Of a stretch of DNA of 64,000 bases, positions 45,032-57,441 are shown piece after piece (the stretch's first letter is position 1; each line of letters starts with the position of its first letter). The DNA is taken from contig CM070580.1 of the NCBI GenBank assembly GCA_036346355.1, positions 28,625,374 to 28,689,373 on the forward strand, written 5' to 3'. Source of the DNA: Rhipidocladum racemiflorum (taxonomy: Eukaryota > Streptophyta > Magnoliopsida > Poales > Poaceae). Made by a program: the position numbers and the translations under genes. The notes below the pieces were generated by a model that was not told the origin of the DNA, ran no database searches, and saw nothing but the letters and a program-made list of their open reading frames with translations.

Positions 45032-46850
45032 TCAAGCCACGTTACGAGAGTCTAAGATATTTAGTCCACTTCTCAATTCACAGAACCTTTTCTCGTCAAG
45101 AGGCTTGGTAAAAATATCGGCTAATTGATCATTTGTACTCACATGTTGGATATCAATTTCGCCTTTTGTTGCGTGGTCTCTTAGGAAATGATGGCGAATA
45201 TCAATGTGTTTTGTTCGGGAGTGTTGGACAGGATTGTTGGCAATTTTTATGGCACTCTCATTGTCACATAATAGTGGAACACTTTTGTAGTTTAGGCCAT
45301 AATCACTCAAGGTTTGTCTCATCCAAAGTAGTTGGGCACAACAGCTCCCGGCGGCTATATATTCGGCTTCGGCAGTGGATAGGGCCACGGAATTTTGTTT
45401 CTTGGAAGACCACGAGACTAGGGACCTACCCAAGAATTGGCAGGTTCCCGAGGTACTCTTCCTATCCACTTTACAACCGGCATAATCCGCATCGGAATAG
45501 CCAATAAGTTCAAAGGAGGATCCTTTCGGATACCAAAGTCCGAAATGAGGAGTGTGCACTAAGTATCTCAAGATTCTCTTAACGGCCACCATGTGGCACT
45601 CTTTTGGAGCGGCTTGAAAACGTGCACACATACAAACGCTAAGCATGATATCAGGCCTAGATGCACAAAGATAAAGGAGAGAACCGATCATCGAACGATA
45701 TACCTTTTGGACGACCGGTTTACCTTCTTTGTCGAGGTCTAGATGCCCGTTGGCCTGCATAGGCGTCCTTATAGGCTTGGCGTCCTCCATTCCGAACTTC
45801 TTGAGCATGTCCTTGATGTACTTGGTTTGACAAATGAAAGTTCCTTCCTTGAGTTGTTTGACTTGAAATCCGAGGAAGAACTTCAACTCTCCCATCATGG
45901 ACATCTCAAATCTTTTGGTCATTATTTTACTAAACTCTTTACACAAATGTTCATTAGTAGATCCAAATATAATGTCATCGACATATATTTGGCACACAAA
46001 TAAATCATTATCAATATGCTTAGTAAAGAGAGTAGGATCGGCCTTTCCGACTACAAAACCTTGTTCGAGAAGAAAGTCTCGTAAACACTCGAACCAAGCC
46101 CTCGGTGCTTGCTTAAGTCCATAAAGGGCTTTGTGTAGATAGTAGACGTGGTTCGGGTGTTTTGGATCTTCAAAGCCGGGTGGTTGCTCGACGTAGACCA
46201 TCTCGGAGAGTGGTCCATTTAAGAAGGCGCTCTTCACGTCCATTTGATACAGCTTGAAATCATGGTGAGTAGCAAAGGCAAGTAATATTCTAATAGATTC
46301 AAGCCTAGCTCTTTGGAGCATATGTTTCATCGAAATCCAAACCTTCGATTTGAGTGTACCCTTGAGCAACCAAACGAGCTTTGTTCCTTGTCACGATTCC
46401 ATTCTCATCTTGCTTGTTCCGGAAGACCCATTTTGTGCCGATCACGTTTTGATTTGGTCTTTGAACAAGCTCCCAGACTTGATTTCTCTTGAAATTGTTA
46501 AGCTCCTCTTGCATGGCCATCACCCAATCCGGATCATCAAGCGCTTCATCTACCTTGAGAGGTTCAAGAGACGACACAAACGAGTAAAATTCACAAAAAT
46601 TTGCAACTCGAGATCTAGTAGATACTCCCTTGTGAATGTCTCCAAGTATATTGTCGACCGGATGATCTCGTTGAATACTTTGATGAACTCTAGGGTGAGG
46701 AACGGTTGAATTTGGAGCTTGGATAGGTTCTTCGTCTTGGGATGCATTCGAACCATCTTGGGCTTGCTTGGACGAGGAGGGAATATCACCTGAGCCTGAC
46801 CCATCCGGAGACTCAGATATGACCCGGAGACTCCGGATCAATCCGGACAC
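45032..46850 (-). pseudogene. Copia reverse transcriptase and RNase H, frameshifted
   Basis: The upstream part (46850-46311) holds the start of RT (DDPDWVMAMQEELNNFKRNQ, GTKWVFRNK, KARLVAQGYTQ). A 1-nt insertion near 46320, after DETYAP, shifts the frame; from about 46330 to 45032 the rest is open. It contains QMDVKSAFLNGPL, YGLKQAPRAW, the catalytic YVDD box (QIYVDDIIFGS) and RNase H (GYSDADYAGCKVDRKSTSG, ALSTAEAEYIAA, HIDIRHHFLRD), ending DIFTKPLDEKRF and a stop. It makes cDNA from element RNA in active relatives. The linker before RT contains a CCGGA motif cluster that is translated. Confidence 0.88.
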
Positions 46851-48280
46851 TCCGGGTTTCAGGCCGGAGACTCCGGGTTGGGGTGCTCGGATGAGATTCC
46901 AGATTTTGAGGTCTTACCTCCCCAATTGCCATTTTCTTGATAGCTTTACACGGTGGTTCTTCCCTGTCAATCACGGCACGATCAACTTGTTCTACTTGAG
47001 AACCGTTAGTCTCATCAAAAGTCACGTCACGCGAGATTTCAACGACACCGGTGGTATTGTTGAAAACTCGGTACGCGTAAGCATTAGTTCCATAACCAAG
47101 TAAGAAACCTTCATCTACTTTAGGAGCAAATTTAGAAGACTTAGCCTTTTTATTAAGGATATAGCATTTGCTCCCAAAGACTCGAAAGTAGGAGACATTG
47201 GGTTTCTTCCTGAGCAACTCATATGCCGTTTTCTTCAAGATCTTGTGAAGGTAGAGGCGGTTGGAACTGTGGCATGCGGTATTGATGGCTTCCGCCCAAA
47301 AGCTATCGGAAACCTTGTACTCGTCAATCATCGTCCGCGCCATCTCGATGAGGGTTCGATTCTTCCTCTCGGCTACCCCATTTTGTTGAGGAGAATAGGG
47401 AGCCGAGAATTCATGCTTGATTCCTTCCTCATCAAGAAACTCCTCCACGCCAATATTCTTGAACTCGGTGCCGTTGTCGCTCCGAATTCTCTTGATCTTT
47501 ACTTCAAACTCGTTTTGAGCTCTTCTCATGAATTTCTTCAATGTCACTTGGACTTCACCTTTGTCATGCAAAAAGAACACCCAAATGAATCGAGAAAAGT
47601 CATCAACAATAACCAAACCATACTTACTTCCCCCGATGCTTATATAAGCTACGGGACCAAATAAATCCATGTGGAGCATTTCCAATGGTCTTGAGGTCGT
47701 CATCACGTTCTTGGCGGGATGGGAGGCGCCAACTTGCTTGCCCGCTTGACAAGCGCTACAAATCCTATCTTTCTCAAAGACAACATTTGTTAGTCCAAGA
47801 ATGTGGTTGCCTTTAATGAGTTTGTGAAGATTCCTCATACCAACATGGGCTAGTCGGCGATGCCATAGCCAACCCATGCTCGATTTAGCCATTAAGCACG
47901 TTTCAAGATTAAGTCTATCCGTATTGAAGTCTACGAGATAGAGCTTACCCTTCAAACGCCCTTTAAAGGCTATTGAACCATCAAGCCTCTTAATGACATC
48001 CACACCCTTTTCATTAAACAAACAATTATAGCCCGCTTCACATAATTGTGCAACGGACAATAAATTGTAGCTTAATGACTCAACAAGCAAAACATTATTT
48101 AATTGAAAATTGCTTGAGATAGGAATTTTACCCAATCCAATTACTTCTCCTTTTCCATTGTCTCCAAAGACAATTCTTTCACTATTTGATCCATTTGCGT
48201 CCAATTGAGCGAACATTGCCTTTTCTCCGGTCATGTGGTGCGTACATCCGCTATCCAAAATCCAACTTGTTCCACCGGAG
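46813..48280 (-). pseudogene. Copia protease and integrase
   Basis: Begins with the aspartic protease region (LDSGCTHHMTGE), then the pre-integrase zinc finger (HRRLAHVGMRNLHKLIKG, CSACQAGKQ) and the integrase core (HMDLFGPV, IVDDFSRFIWVFFL, RSDNGTEF, YSPQQNGVAERKNRTL) giving the D, D, E catalytic set. The frame is open through 46813, where it enters the CCGGA cluster and loses register with RT. A TAG lies just upstream of this frame (about 48284) and the gag stop is at 48303, so gag and pol are in different frames. Confidence 0.88.
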
Positions 48281-48302
48281 ATATAGGCCTACAAAATGAC
48301 AT

Positions 48303-50528
48303 TTAGTTTTTGCTCTTTGGTACCCAAACTTGGTTAGGTCCACGCACATTAGTGACAAGTGATTTAGGGACCCAAATAGAACGAACACAAGGAGCATTCT
48401 TCGGCTTACGCCCAACATGATAAGCAACTACACGACCGAGGTTAGTCCTTTTAAGCACATAAGAAGCAAAGAACTCGGAGTGAGCTTTGTGCTTGGATGT
48501 TCCTTCGCCTTTTACAAAGTGAATGGGCTTGCTTAAAGGAGCAACAACAATGTTGCTCGGTTTGCCCTGTGGCGGAACATACACAAGCCCTTGCCTCTTA
48601 GGATTACCTTGGCGCGTACCGAGATACTCCTCTAAACCCTTGCTTGCCTTGTAGGACTTTTGAAGTCCATCTTCAAGCATCACCTTAAGCTTCTCATTTT
48701 CATGAGCTAAGACTTTCAAAGTCTCACGGTTAGTAGCACAAGTAGCAACATCAACATTAAAGCATCTAGCGCAACCGTTGCTCGTCGAGGGTATTGAAAC
48801 ATTGGAGTTGTTAATTGAGGTGGAAGCGTTATTCGAGAGATCAACAAGCTTCACTTCAAGAGCTTTGCAAGCATCCATTGCTTGAGCAAGTTGCTCTACG
48901 AGTGAAGCATTGGTGATCTCAAGACTAACCACTTCACTCTTAGTCAAATTTGAATTTTTGACTAAGTCCTCATTCCTTTTTCTTTCAAAAGATAGGCTCT
49001 TCTCTAGCTCAATATTCTTCTCCTTTTCAAAAATAAGGAGATCCTCTTGAGCCTCAAGAATAGCCTCCTTTTGTTCAACCACTTCCTCCAATTTTTCAAT
49101 GTCTTTAAGTAGCAAGTCTAGTTTTTCAATATCAAAATCATTCATAGACTTAAATGCTACTTCCTCATCATCACTAGCATCATCACAATCATCTAAGCCA
49201 TAATCAACAATAGAAAGAGTGGAGCTCTTAGATGATACCTTGTGCCCCTTTGCCATGAGGCAAATTGGAGCATCTCCTTCGCCGTCGCTTAAGTTGTCAA
49301 AGAGACTCTTTGACTTTGTCGGTGGAGTGGCAATGGCGACGGTGGCAAGTCCATCTTCATTGTCGGAGTTGGAATCGGACTCGGACTCGGAGTCGGAGTC
49401 GGAGTTCCACTCCTTGCCGATGTATGCATGACCCTTGCCCTTGTACTTTTTGTTCTTGTCTTTGTCCTTCTTCTTGAACTTGTCTTTCTTGTAGGGCTTT
49501 TCTTCCTTCTTTTCTTTGTGTGGGCACTCGGCAATGAAATGACCGGGTTCCCCACACTCATAGCACTTTCTTGAGGAGTGACGCCCTCTTGACTTGTTGC
49601 CATAGCTCTTGGAGTGACTACCCGGCTTGTAGCCCTTCTTCTTCAAGAACTTGTTGAATCTTCTTACGAGCAAGGCCATGTCTTCATTTGTCAAGGGGCC
49701 GCTCGACTCTTCTTCATCGCTTGAGCTCTCTTCGGCTTCTTTTGCAACCTTGACGGCCTTCAAGGCTACACCTTTCTTCTTGCCGGACTTGAGCTCCTCC
49801 ACCACTTCCGCTTCCTTAACCATCATCTCATCCGTCATCAATCGGCCAATCACGTCATGAGGAGTGAGAGTATCGAAGTTTGGCCGGTCGCGGATGAGTT
49901 GCACAAGGTTGCGGTTGGTGGGGGTGATCACTCTAAGGATGATCTTGACAATTGCTTTGTCGGTGAGCTCGGTGCTTCCAAGTCCTTTAGCTTGATTTAC
50001 TAGCACCATCAAGCGATCGAACATATTCGTGTAAGATTCACCTTCTTCCAAAGTGAATCGGCTTAGCTCTCCAATGATGAGTTCGATCTTGGACTCACGG
50101 ACACTTGACACACCTTCATGAGACACCATCAATCTTTCCCAAATGTCCTTGGCATTGTCAAGACCATCGACCCGGTTGAACTCGGAGTCGCTCAAAGCGT
50201 TGAACAAGGCATTGACGGCCAAGTCGTTGAAGTGTTGAGCTTTGTCTTCTTCGGAGGTGAGATTGTTTGGGTTTGCGGGCTTGAAACCTGTTTCAACAAT
50301 CTTCCAAATACACGGATGAAGTGATCTCAAATGCATCTTCATCTTATGTTTCCATGCCGCATATCGAGTGCCATCGAAGTGAGGCGCTCGACCGGACGAG
50401 ACGGAGACATAGGACGAGGAGTTTGAGACTCCAAAAGAGGAATAATCTAAAGGAATTGCAACCCCTATCTAGGAACCTGAGGCTTTCTCTTGGCCATGGG
50501 TTTCGGTAACCTTCTCTATTTCCGACAT
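48303..50528 (-). pseudogene. Copia gag with premature stop
   Basis: Capsid/nucleocapsid polyprotein. The family start is the ATG at 50528 (MSEIEKVTETHGQEKASGS), followed by TAG at 50469-50471 after 19 codons. The same frame then stays open to 48303. Visible are the capsid region (HLRSLHPCIWKIVETGF, SVRESKIELIIGELSRFTLE), the CCHC knuckle CYECGEPGHFIAEC, a Lys-rich stretch, an acidic Ser/Asp repeat and a long coiled coil (KLDLLLKDIEKLEEVVEQ). Translation could restart at an internal Met (50342). Confidence 0.88.
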
Positions 50529-50570
50529 CTTTGATTCTCCAAGCGGTTAAGCCAAAATAAAGGAGATTTG

Positions 50571-50582
50571 GCTCTGATACCA
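50571..50582 (-). other. Primer-binding site of SIRE element
   Basis: Minus strand TGGTATCAGAGC, complementary to the 3' end of initiator Met tRNA, two bases inside the 5' LTR. Confidence 0.9.
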
Positions 50583-50584
50583 AT

Positions 50585-51974
50585 TGAAAGGACCAACGAT
50601 GTCGCCTAGAGGGGGGGTGAATAGGCGAATTAAAATTTACGCAGCGGAATAAAACGGGCCGAGCTGGTCAACCCGGAGTCTCCGGGTTTGGTCCGGATAC
50701 TCCGGCTTGTCCGGAGTGTCCGGTATTGAGTCCGGACTCTCCGGGTTAGCTGGCTCGGGAGCGCAATAAAAACTACTCTAGCAAGCGCAACAAACTACTA
50801 GAAATAGAATGCAAGAGCAACCTAGAACAATTGCTAGATAAGATTTGAATTCAAGCTAAGCAAAGAGCTAGATCTAACTTTACAAACTCAAATCCAAAAG
50901 GCAAGACTAGGAAGTAAAGAGAGAGCGAGAGACACGATTTTTCACCGAAGTTCGGATTCTTGAAGGGAATCCTACGTCTCCGTTGAGGTGGCTCGGTCAC
51001 ACTTGAGCCGGGGTCTCTTTCAACCCGCTTTCCTCCGGGTGTTGCACAAATGCACTCGCCGGCTTCACTTCTTGTCTCTTCCCTTTCGGAGGCGAGACTC
51101 GCCTTCACAAACGACCGGGGCTCACCACACGCGTCGGTAGCTCCCGGTGACTCCTAGCCGTCTAGGAGACCTTCAACCTCCAAGAGAAATAGCACCACGA
51201 AGAATCGCTTGGAGGATGAACTAGTGCTCAACAAGATGAAATGAATGCACTTAGCACTTTGCTTCTTTCTCTCCTCACCAAAAAGAATCAACAACCAAAT
51301 TAATTGGTGGGAGGAAGTGGGGGCTCTATTGAATGCTTAGAGATGGTTAGGAATGGCTTGAATGCTGCTATGAATGAGCTCAATAGAGATCCTAGCCGTT
51401 GGAGTGGAGTGGAGGCTTTAAATACCCTTTTTGAAAACTAGCCGTTACTCCCGTTTTTGTACAGGCCGGAGTGTCCGGACAAACAACCCGGAGACTCTGG
51501 GTTATCCGGAGACTCCGGACCAAATGTCCGGATACTCCGAACCAGCTGGAATCAAAAACAACCGAGAGGTCCAACCCGGAGACTCCGGACACAATGTCCG
51601 GATACTCCGGATTGAATCCGGAGACTCCAGACCAAATGTCCGGATACTCCGGGTTACCCAGTTCGGTTTCAATTTGAAACTTTTCAAAACCAAATGTAGG
51701 AGTGCTAATTAGAGATGCAATATTTGATGTTGAGCACATGCACATCCTAAAGTCGATTTCTCGTCATACCCTCTTAATAGTACGGCTATCCTTAAGACAC
51801 AAATAAATAAAATGTTACAACTGTGGTCTTGATGCCGTCCTTTTGCTTTTAAGTGGTCATAGGGGCGTCCAATGTCATTCCAAGCTCGATATGATCTCGA
51901 TCTCTGCAGTATTCTTGGATAAAATATTAGATCTCTTTAATTGTGTCATCATTAATCACCAAAACAATTTGAGG
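50585..51974 (-). repeat. 5' LTR of SIRE element, outer end truncated
   Basis: Matches 40541-41923 throughout, but stops after CAATTTGAGG; the terminal 18 bp present in the other LTR (GGCCTAGATGCACTTTCA on plus) are missing. Confidence 0.92.
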
Positions 51975-52057
51975 AGCGCAATTTGACGAGCGTTAGCCAC
52001 AAAATTTATGATTGTCAGGTGCAAATGAGTTGCCAAGAATCGATGGGAAGTATATTT

Positions 52058-55000
52058 TGTAACATCCTCGTTTTGGCTTTCTGAAGAAAAACCTAATTTA
52101 AATAAAGTAAATTCAAAGTTGGAGTTTCTTTGGTGTTTATATTAACCTGGCATCCATTCCCCTTCGAAATCGGGAATTAATTCCTCCTCGGCGAAAATCG
52201 GATTTTCCAAAGATCACGCCGCATTCAAAATTCACCCGAGTCCAAAAGTGCTCCAAAAATCTCCAAACCACTTCTAAAATGTTCCAAATATTCCGAAATG
52301 ATTTTAGGAATCATTCCCCGGATTTTTGGACCTCCGTTCCTATTTTATCTCGCGCGGCTTTTGTTTAATGCCTGCGATCCGCGCCCGATTATTCAATTCC
52401 ACAAAAATCATCCAAATTCAACCAAACCACTTCCATTGAGTCCCAAATAATCCAAAATGGTTCTAGGAATTTTTCCGGAATTTTTAGGCCATTTTTCCTT
52501 ATTTTTCCCTAGGGTGAAACATTTGCGTAAAAGAGGGCCAATGAGGGAGTGACATGTGGCACATGAATAGTGTCATCTTCAACCTCTAGCCATGCATGGG
52601 GGATAAAGCTTCATGCAAGCAAAAAAATGGTGGGAGCTCTCTTTAAATCCTTATAGCTCCTCCAATACAACTCCAATTCGCGAACGGCCGGATCCGTTGG
52701 GATCACAACGGCCTCCTCTTTCTATCCATGGGGTTGTTGCACCCGAAATCGCGTTGGTTTTTGAACGGTTGCGAGAAACCCGAAATCTACTCTTTTGGAG
52801 ATTGCGCGGCCGTTTCTAATCCGTTCCGCGTGATTCCACCCCTCATCTCTCCGTATAAGAACCCTCTTTCCGGTGGTGTCACCCTCCTTTAGCCTCTCAA
52901 ACCCAATCGGCCGCAAGATCAAGAAAACCGACGAACTCTCGTGTTCTTCGCGTTCTTCGTGTTCTTGCTCATATCTTCCACTCCGGTGGATCTTTCTTCC
53001 TTCCGTTCGTTTCTTTGTGTTAGCATGGATGTCTAGTCTCTAATCCTTCCATTGATTTTAGGTTTCATCATCCGTGGGCGACGAATTTCGCGTTTTGGTG
53101 CTTTCGGCCGAACCGCCGTTCGTCGTCGATTTCTTCAATTCCGGTGAGTTTTGATTCAATTCGTGGCTTCCCTAGGTCCTTAAGGATGTTCTCTTGTGAT
53201 TCTAGGATTTTATTGGGTCCAATTCCATGCGAAATCGGATTAAAAATCGGATTTTAGATGAAGAGGGCCTTCTCTGTTTTTGCTTTTGGGTTGCTCCTGT
53301 GCTTGGGGCCATGCCCGTGCGCTGGCCCGCCGCCGGCCGGCCGCCGCCAGCCGCCCGCCACTTCGCCGGCCGCGGCGTCTGTGCGCCCGCCCGCCGCTTC
53401 GCCGCCGGCGCCATGCCCGTGGCCGCCGCCGCCCGTCGCCGCCTCCTCTGGCCGGCACCCCCCTTCCTTCTCTCTCTCTCTCCTCCATGCCATTGCCATG
53501 GCCATGGCAAGCTTCATGAGGAAGCTTCCTCTCTCTCTATGACAAGGTGGACCCCACATGTCATAGACTCACTCCTAACCAGCCCAGTCAAAGTCAAAGT
53601 CCGCGGTCAAACTTTGACCCAGTCAAACCCGAAGGGAATATTCCCGGTTTTCGATTTATTCGAAATTCAAACTTCGGAAGCTCATAACTTTCTCGTCCGA
53701 ACTCCGTTTGACCTCATTCAAATTTCTAAATTCATCTAAAATCAAGACCTTTCTGCCAGTACTAATTTTTATAATTTTTGGATTTTCTTTATTTTCTGTT
53801 ATTTATTTATTGCCTCGTTTTGCGTGTAGTCGACGATCCCGCCGCGACCGCCGATTTCGCCGTCGAGCCTTCCGAGTTCGACACCGCCGCCAGAATCAAG
53901 GCAAGTCTCCTTGATGCACTTTGCTCCTATGTTTGCGAAATGATTTAAAATGGTTTATAAAATTGCATGGCTATGTTTAATTAAATATGTCAAATATAAG
54001 AGCTAGTTATTCCGAACTTGTTGATTCCTCCATGACATTGTTAATCATATCCATTGTAACCCTAGAACATTGTTTATACCATGCCTATGTTTATATGGTA
54101 TCCGTTGCTATGTAGTACGGTAGAATTGCTTAGGACCTTTTCCGATGAAAACAACCCAGGGGTGGGATTATTCAAAAAAGAATGTTATCATATGTGATTT
54201 GAAAGTTATTATTATGGTTTTGGTCCTGTTTCCTAAAATAAAAAGAAAAGGAAAATGATTTTGACTTGGGCGGCATGGAATGTCGGGTGGGAGCGGATCA
54301 AGCCTTGATCCTTTTGTGCAAGTACCGCCCCAAGTCATATAAGGACCGACGCTTATGATTGCCATTTTAAGCATAACCGTACTACCATATGTCTATAATG
54401 GTACGACCTGGCTCACTAATTTGTAGAAGCCTGGTTTAGACTCACCACTCGGTTGTTGTGTGAGAGCCGGACGGAGGCATTGTTGTGGATGTTGTTTTGC
54501 TCACACGGCGCAAGAGGCTTCAGATCTTGGGTGGAGGGAACCCTAATGCGGTGAAACCTCACGGGTGGGTCTAGCTAGGTAGATACATTGTAACGGCCTT
54601 GTCAAGATATCCTGCCGCACACCTAAGGAAGTGTGTTAATTGCATGGCAACAAGGGTATATCTTGTCTTGTGGGTAAAGTTGTACACCTCTGCAGAGTAT
54701 AAACTATTCGAATAGCCGTGCCTACGGTCAAAGGCAAAGCAAGAAATGCTTTCATATTGGTAGACTTTGATTTTGTTTTTAAAACCGAAAAGTGTTTTGT
54801 TTTGGGGTTCGGGAGTGGTTAGAACTCTCGAATGTTGTTTGGCGGAAAGAGCCAACCCAGGTGGATAGAACCTGTTTTACCTTTGACGGATGGAGTCGCC
54901 TGATTAACTTTGCGCTTTTAACTGTTGGCGGATAGAGCCTTTATGCTAGTGATGGTGGTTAGAACCTCACTACAATATTAAATAATTCAATTATTAAAAA

Positions 55001-55491
55001 GAGTTGTAAAAGATGCTTTGTGAAATTTATTACTTAAGTATGATTTAATCAAATGTGGCTTTATGCAAATAAACCCTATTAAGCTTCCTTTGGAAAGCCC
55101 CTCATGATCATACTTTCCCGACTTGCTGAGTACTTTTGTACTCACGTGCTACACCAACATTGTAATCATCAGAGATTTATCAAGATGCCGAAGAGGAGGA
55201 GTAGTTCTTCGAGGAGGATTGCCAGGAGGACTAGTTGCGTTCCTAGTAAATCGCTTTGTGGCGTTGTGGCGTTCGCTCGTTGCTTTCTTTTTGCTTCCGC
55301 TGTTTTGTGTGTCCGGTCGTTGGACCGAGTATTGTAATAAGTGGCCATGTGGCCCATACTTGAATATTTACATTACAAGTTTCGTTATGTTCGGCAATGA
55401 TGTATCACTGTGACTGTGTGTACTAGCTACTGATCTGGGACTAGTACGGAAATACACAGGAGATTCTGGATAGCTGATCCGGGGTCTCACA
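52058..55491 (+). mobile_element. Ty3-gypsy-type solo LTR, 3434 bp
   Basis: Starts TGTAACATCCTCG and ends GGGGTCTCACA, with an exact 5-bp target duplication TATTT at 52053-52057 and 55492-55496. No gag or pol, so it arose by recombination between two LTRs. Contains a GC-rich central part (53280-53460) and the GGTGGTTAGAACC/GGATAGAACCT-like words at 54810-54970 common in large gypsy LTRs. Orientation is taken from the TGTAACA...TCACA reading and the likely promoter side; gypsy assignment rests on LTR style only. Confidence 0.85.
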
Positions 55492-55496
55492 TATTT

Positions 55497-57441
55497 GGAC
55501 ATCAGACATGCAAAGTTTAGCAGCAGCAACAATCCCAAATGTTCCACTAGTTTTGCTTTCGTTGCATTTGTTTTTAGAGTTGCAGCACACTAGGATTGGT
55601 CATAGACTTTTAGACTTTGTGTTTAATCTCTCTGTTAGCTGCATTTCTTGCTTTTGTGGTTGAATAGCGGATCTGCTACTAGTAGCATATATGCCATGCT
55701 GTTGACTTGCAGTAGCACACTTGTACTCCGGTAATAATTCACTGAAGCAATACGATACATACGGTGACACTGGTTTTGATGAGCCTTTTTGTGTGTTGAG
55801 GGGGGGGGGGGGGGGGGTGGAAAGGTGTAAAATCATGCCCTGAGCATTGGTTTTGGATGACTGCTCAGTACTCGATTGTTCTATGAAATAGAAAATATGA
55901 TCTCTTCAGTTGGAACTTAGACAATTGTACACCAACCAAGATCTTGTGGTCAGTAAACAATGCTGCAAACCCGAGTGTCCAATGGCATGTGCAATCTCAC
56001 TCTGGCTCATCTCCCACACAAGCATCTCCTTGCCAGTGCCCTAGCTTCCCTAGTTCACATTTTAGTTAGGTTAGGGTGTTTCAGGTCTGCCTTTATTTGT
56101 TTCACTTTTCCATTCACCTTTCTTTAGTATGGTGGCGAGCTCCGATCAAGCAGCTTTTTTTTAATAGTGGTCATTGCCTTACATGCTGCACTATGGTGGG
56201 CCTCGAAGCCTTGTGCTATGGCAAGGTTGCTAAGTTTTATCCTAGATGGGAATGAACTTGATATGTGTTGGTTTCACGCAATGATTGGCTCAAAACTGCG
56301 TGTAAGGCTGCAATCATCTGACTGCTTGGATTTCTAGCTTAAGCGTGCTGTACTGCTATGCCCCAGACTAGACTTAGTTTGCTCTGAGCTTACTCTAGTG
56401 TTTCATTCAAGAAAGACTTGCATGGCGTGATTTGCTCATGAGGACCCTGCTAGGGTGCAATGGTGGGCGCACAGGGTTGCGAAACCACCCACCTAGGTTC
56501 TCGAGCCTCACTCTTCTACCTATTACGTCGTGTGTGGGGAGGAATGAGTCTTGTTCGCTTCACACCACATTTTTTCTATGTGATTTCCTCATTTTTGAGG
56601 CGAGGATTGATGTGCTAGATTAAACTTGGTTTGTGGTAAGCACACTTCAAGGTTTCATTCATTGAAGAAAGTTGTACATGATGTGATATGCTCATCTTTG
56701 AGGCTAGTATTGAAATATTGATGTGCTTTATTTTCCTTCTTGCATCCCCTTTCTCTGCTTTATTGATGCCTTTTGGCTTTTACCTGTCGACCCTACCATT
56801 TCAGCTGTTTTTACCTTTAATTGCTTTCTTCCTACCACTTTTTAGCCGTTCTTTAGATGTAGAATTCTTGCCCCTTGTGTTGATTAGCTATTGGTTTTTT
56901 ATTCCCGTGATTTACAATTGCGTCGTGGTAGTAGAGAATAATCTCTTTAGTGAACAAGAAGTCTCGGCAAAGTGCATGGCTTCTAGGATCCCCAGAGGGA
57001 GAACGGGCAGGCTTCCTTCACATGTTTTCTAATGATCCACACTGACCAATTTGGCAGGATAGCAACTTTGCCTGCATTTTTTTTTAATTCTTTAAGGAAA
57101 ACGCAAGCTGCACTAGTTTGGAACAAGAGTTTTAAAATTGTTTGGCTTTGATTGGAATTTTTCTTTTGAAAGTGCTTTGGTTTTTTCATCGCATGAGGCT
57201 CTTGTGGGGGGGCAAGCTTTGTGCTTCCAAACTGCGGCTTCCACAGGCACGCCTGTCTAGCTATACTTTCTTCGGAGTTATGATGAGTTAAATACGCTTA
57301 CTTATGTTTGGAGTTGTACTCTCAGTTTTCAGATTTTAGCACTAAAATTTTCCATTTTCATTGCAGACTTGCAGCAGGATTGGTTATTACTGTGATATAA
57401 ACAGATGGTGTTGTTGCTCATTTAGTTCCCTTGGTTCAGAG
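55497..57441. other. Upstream region of the receptor kinase gene
   Basis: No coding exon seen. Holds an 18-base G run (55800-55817). A TTTCATTGCAG acceptor-like site at about 57356-57366 precedes the kinase start codon, so part of this is probably a 5'-UTR intron. Confidence 0.4.

Larger units (their letters stand above)
40541..51974 (-). mobile_element. SIRE/Maximus-type Ty1-copia retrotransposon
   Basis: Near-complete element reading right to left. 5' LTR 50585-51974, primer site 50571-50582, gag, pol (protease-integrase-RT-RNase H order, hence copia), a third ORF, polypurine tract at 41942, and 3' LTR 40541-41941. The LTR start TGAAAGTGCATCTAG and the third ORF are SIRE lineage features. 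gag has an early stop, pol has a frameshift and ORF3 is shifted, so it is not autonomous. The outer end of the 5' LTR lacks its first 18 bp and there is no target duplication (left flank AAAAC, right flank AGCGC). LTRs are very similar, indicating a fairly young insertion. Confidence 0.93.

Noticed and set aside
45133..46709. Plus-strand open frames over 100 residues
   Set aside because: Antisense of the copia reverse transcriptase.
53202..53542. Ala/Arg/Gly-rich frames within the solo LTR
   Set aside because: GC-rich LTR sequence; open in several frames on both strands with no domain.
55800..55817. Poly-G tract as a G-quadruplex element
   Set aside because: A single 18-base run is more likely a slippage tract or sequencing-prone homopolymer.
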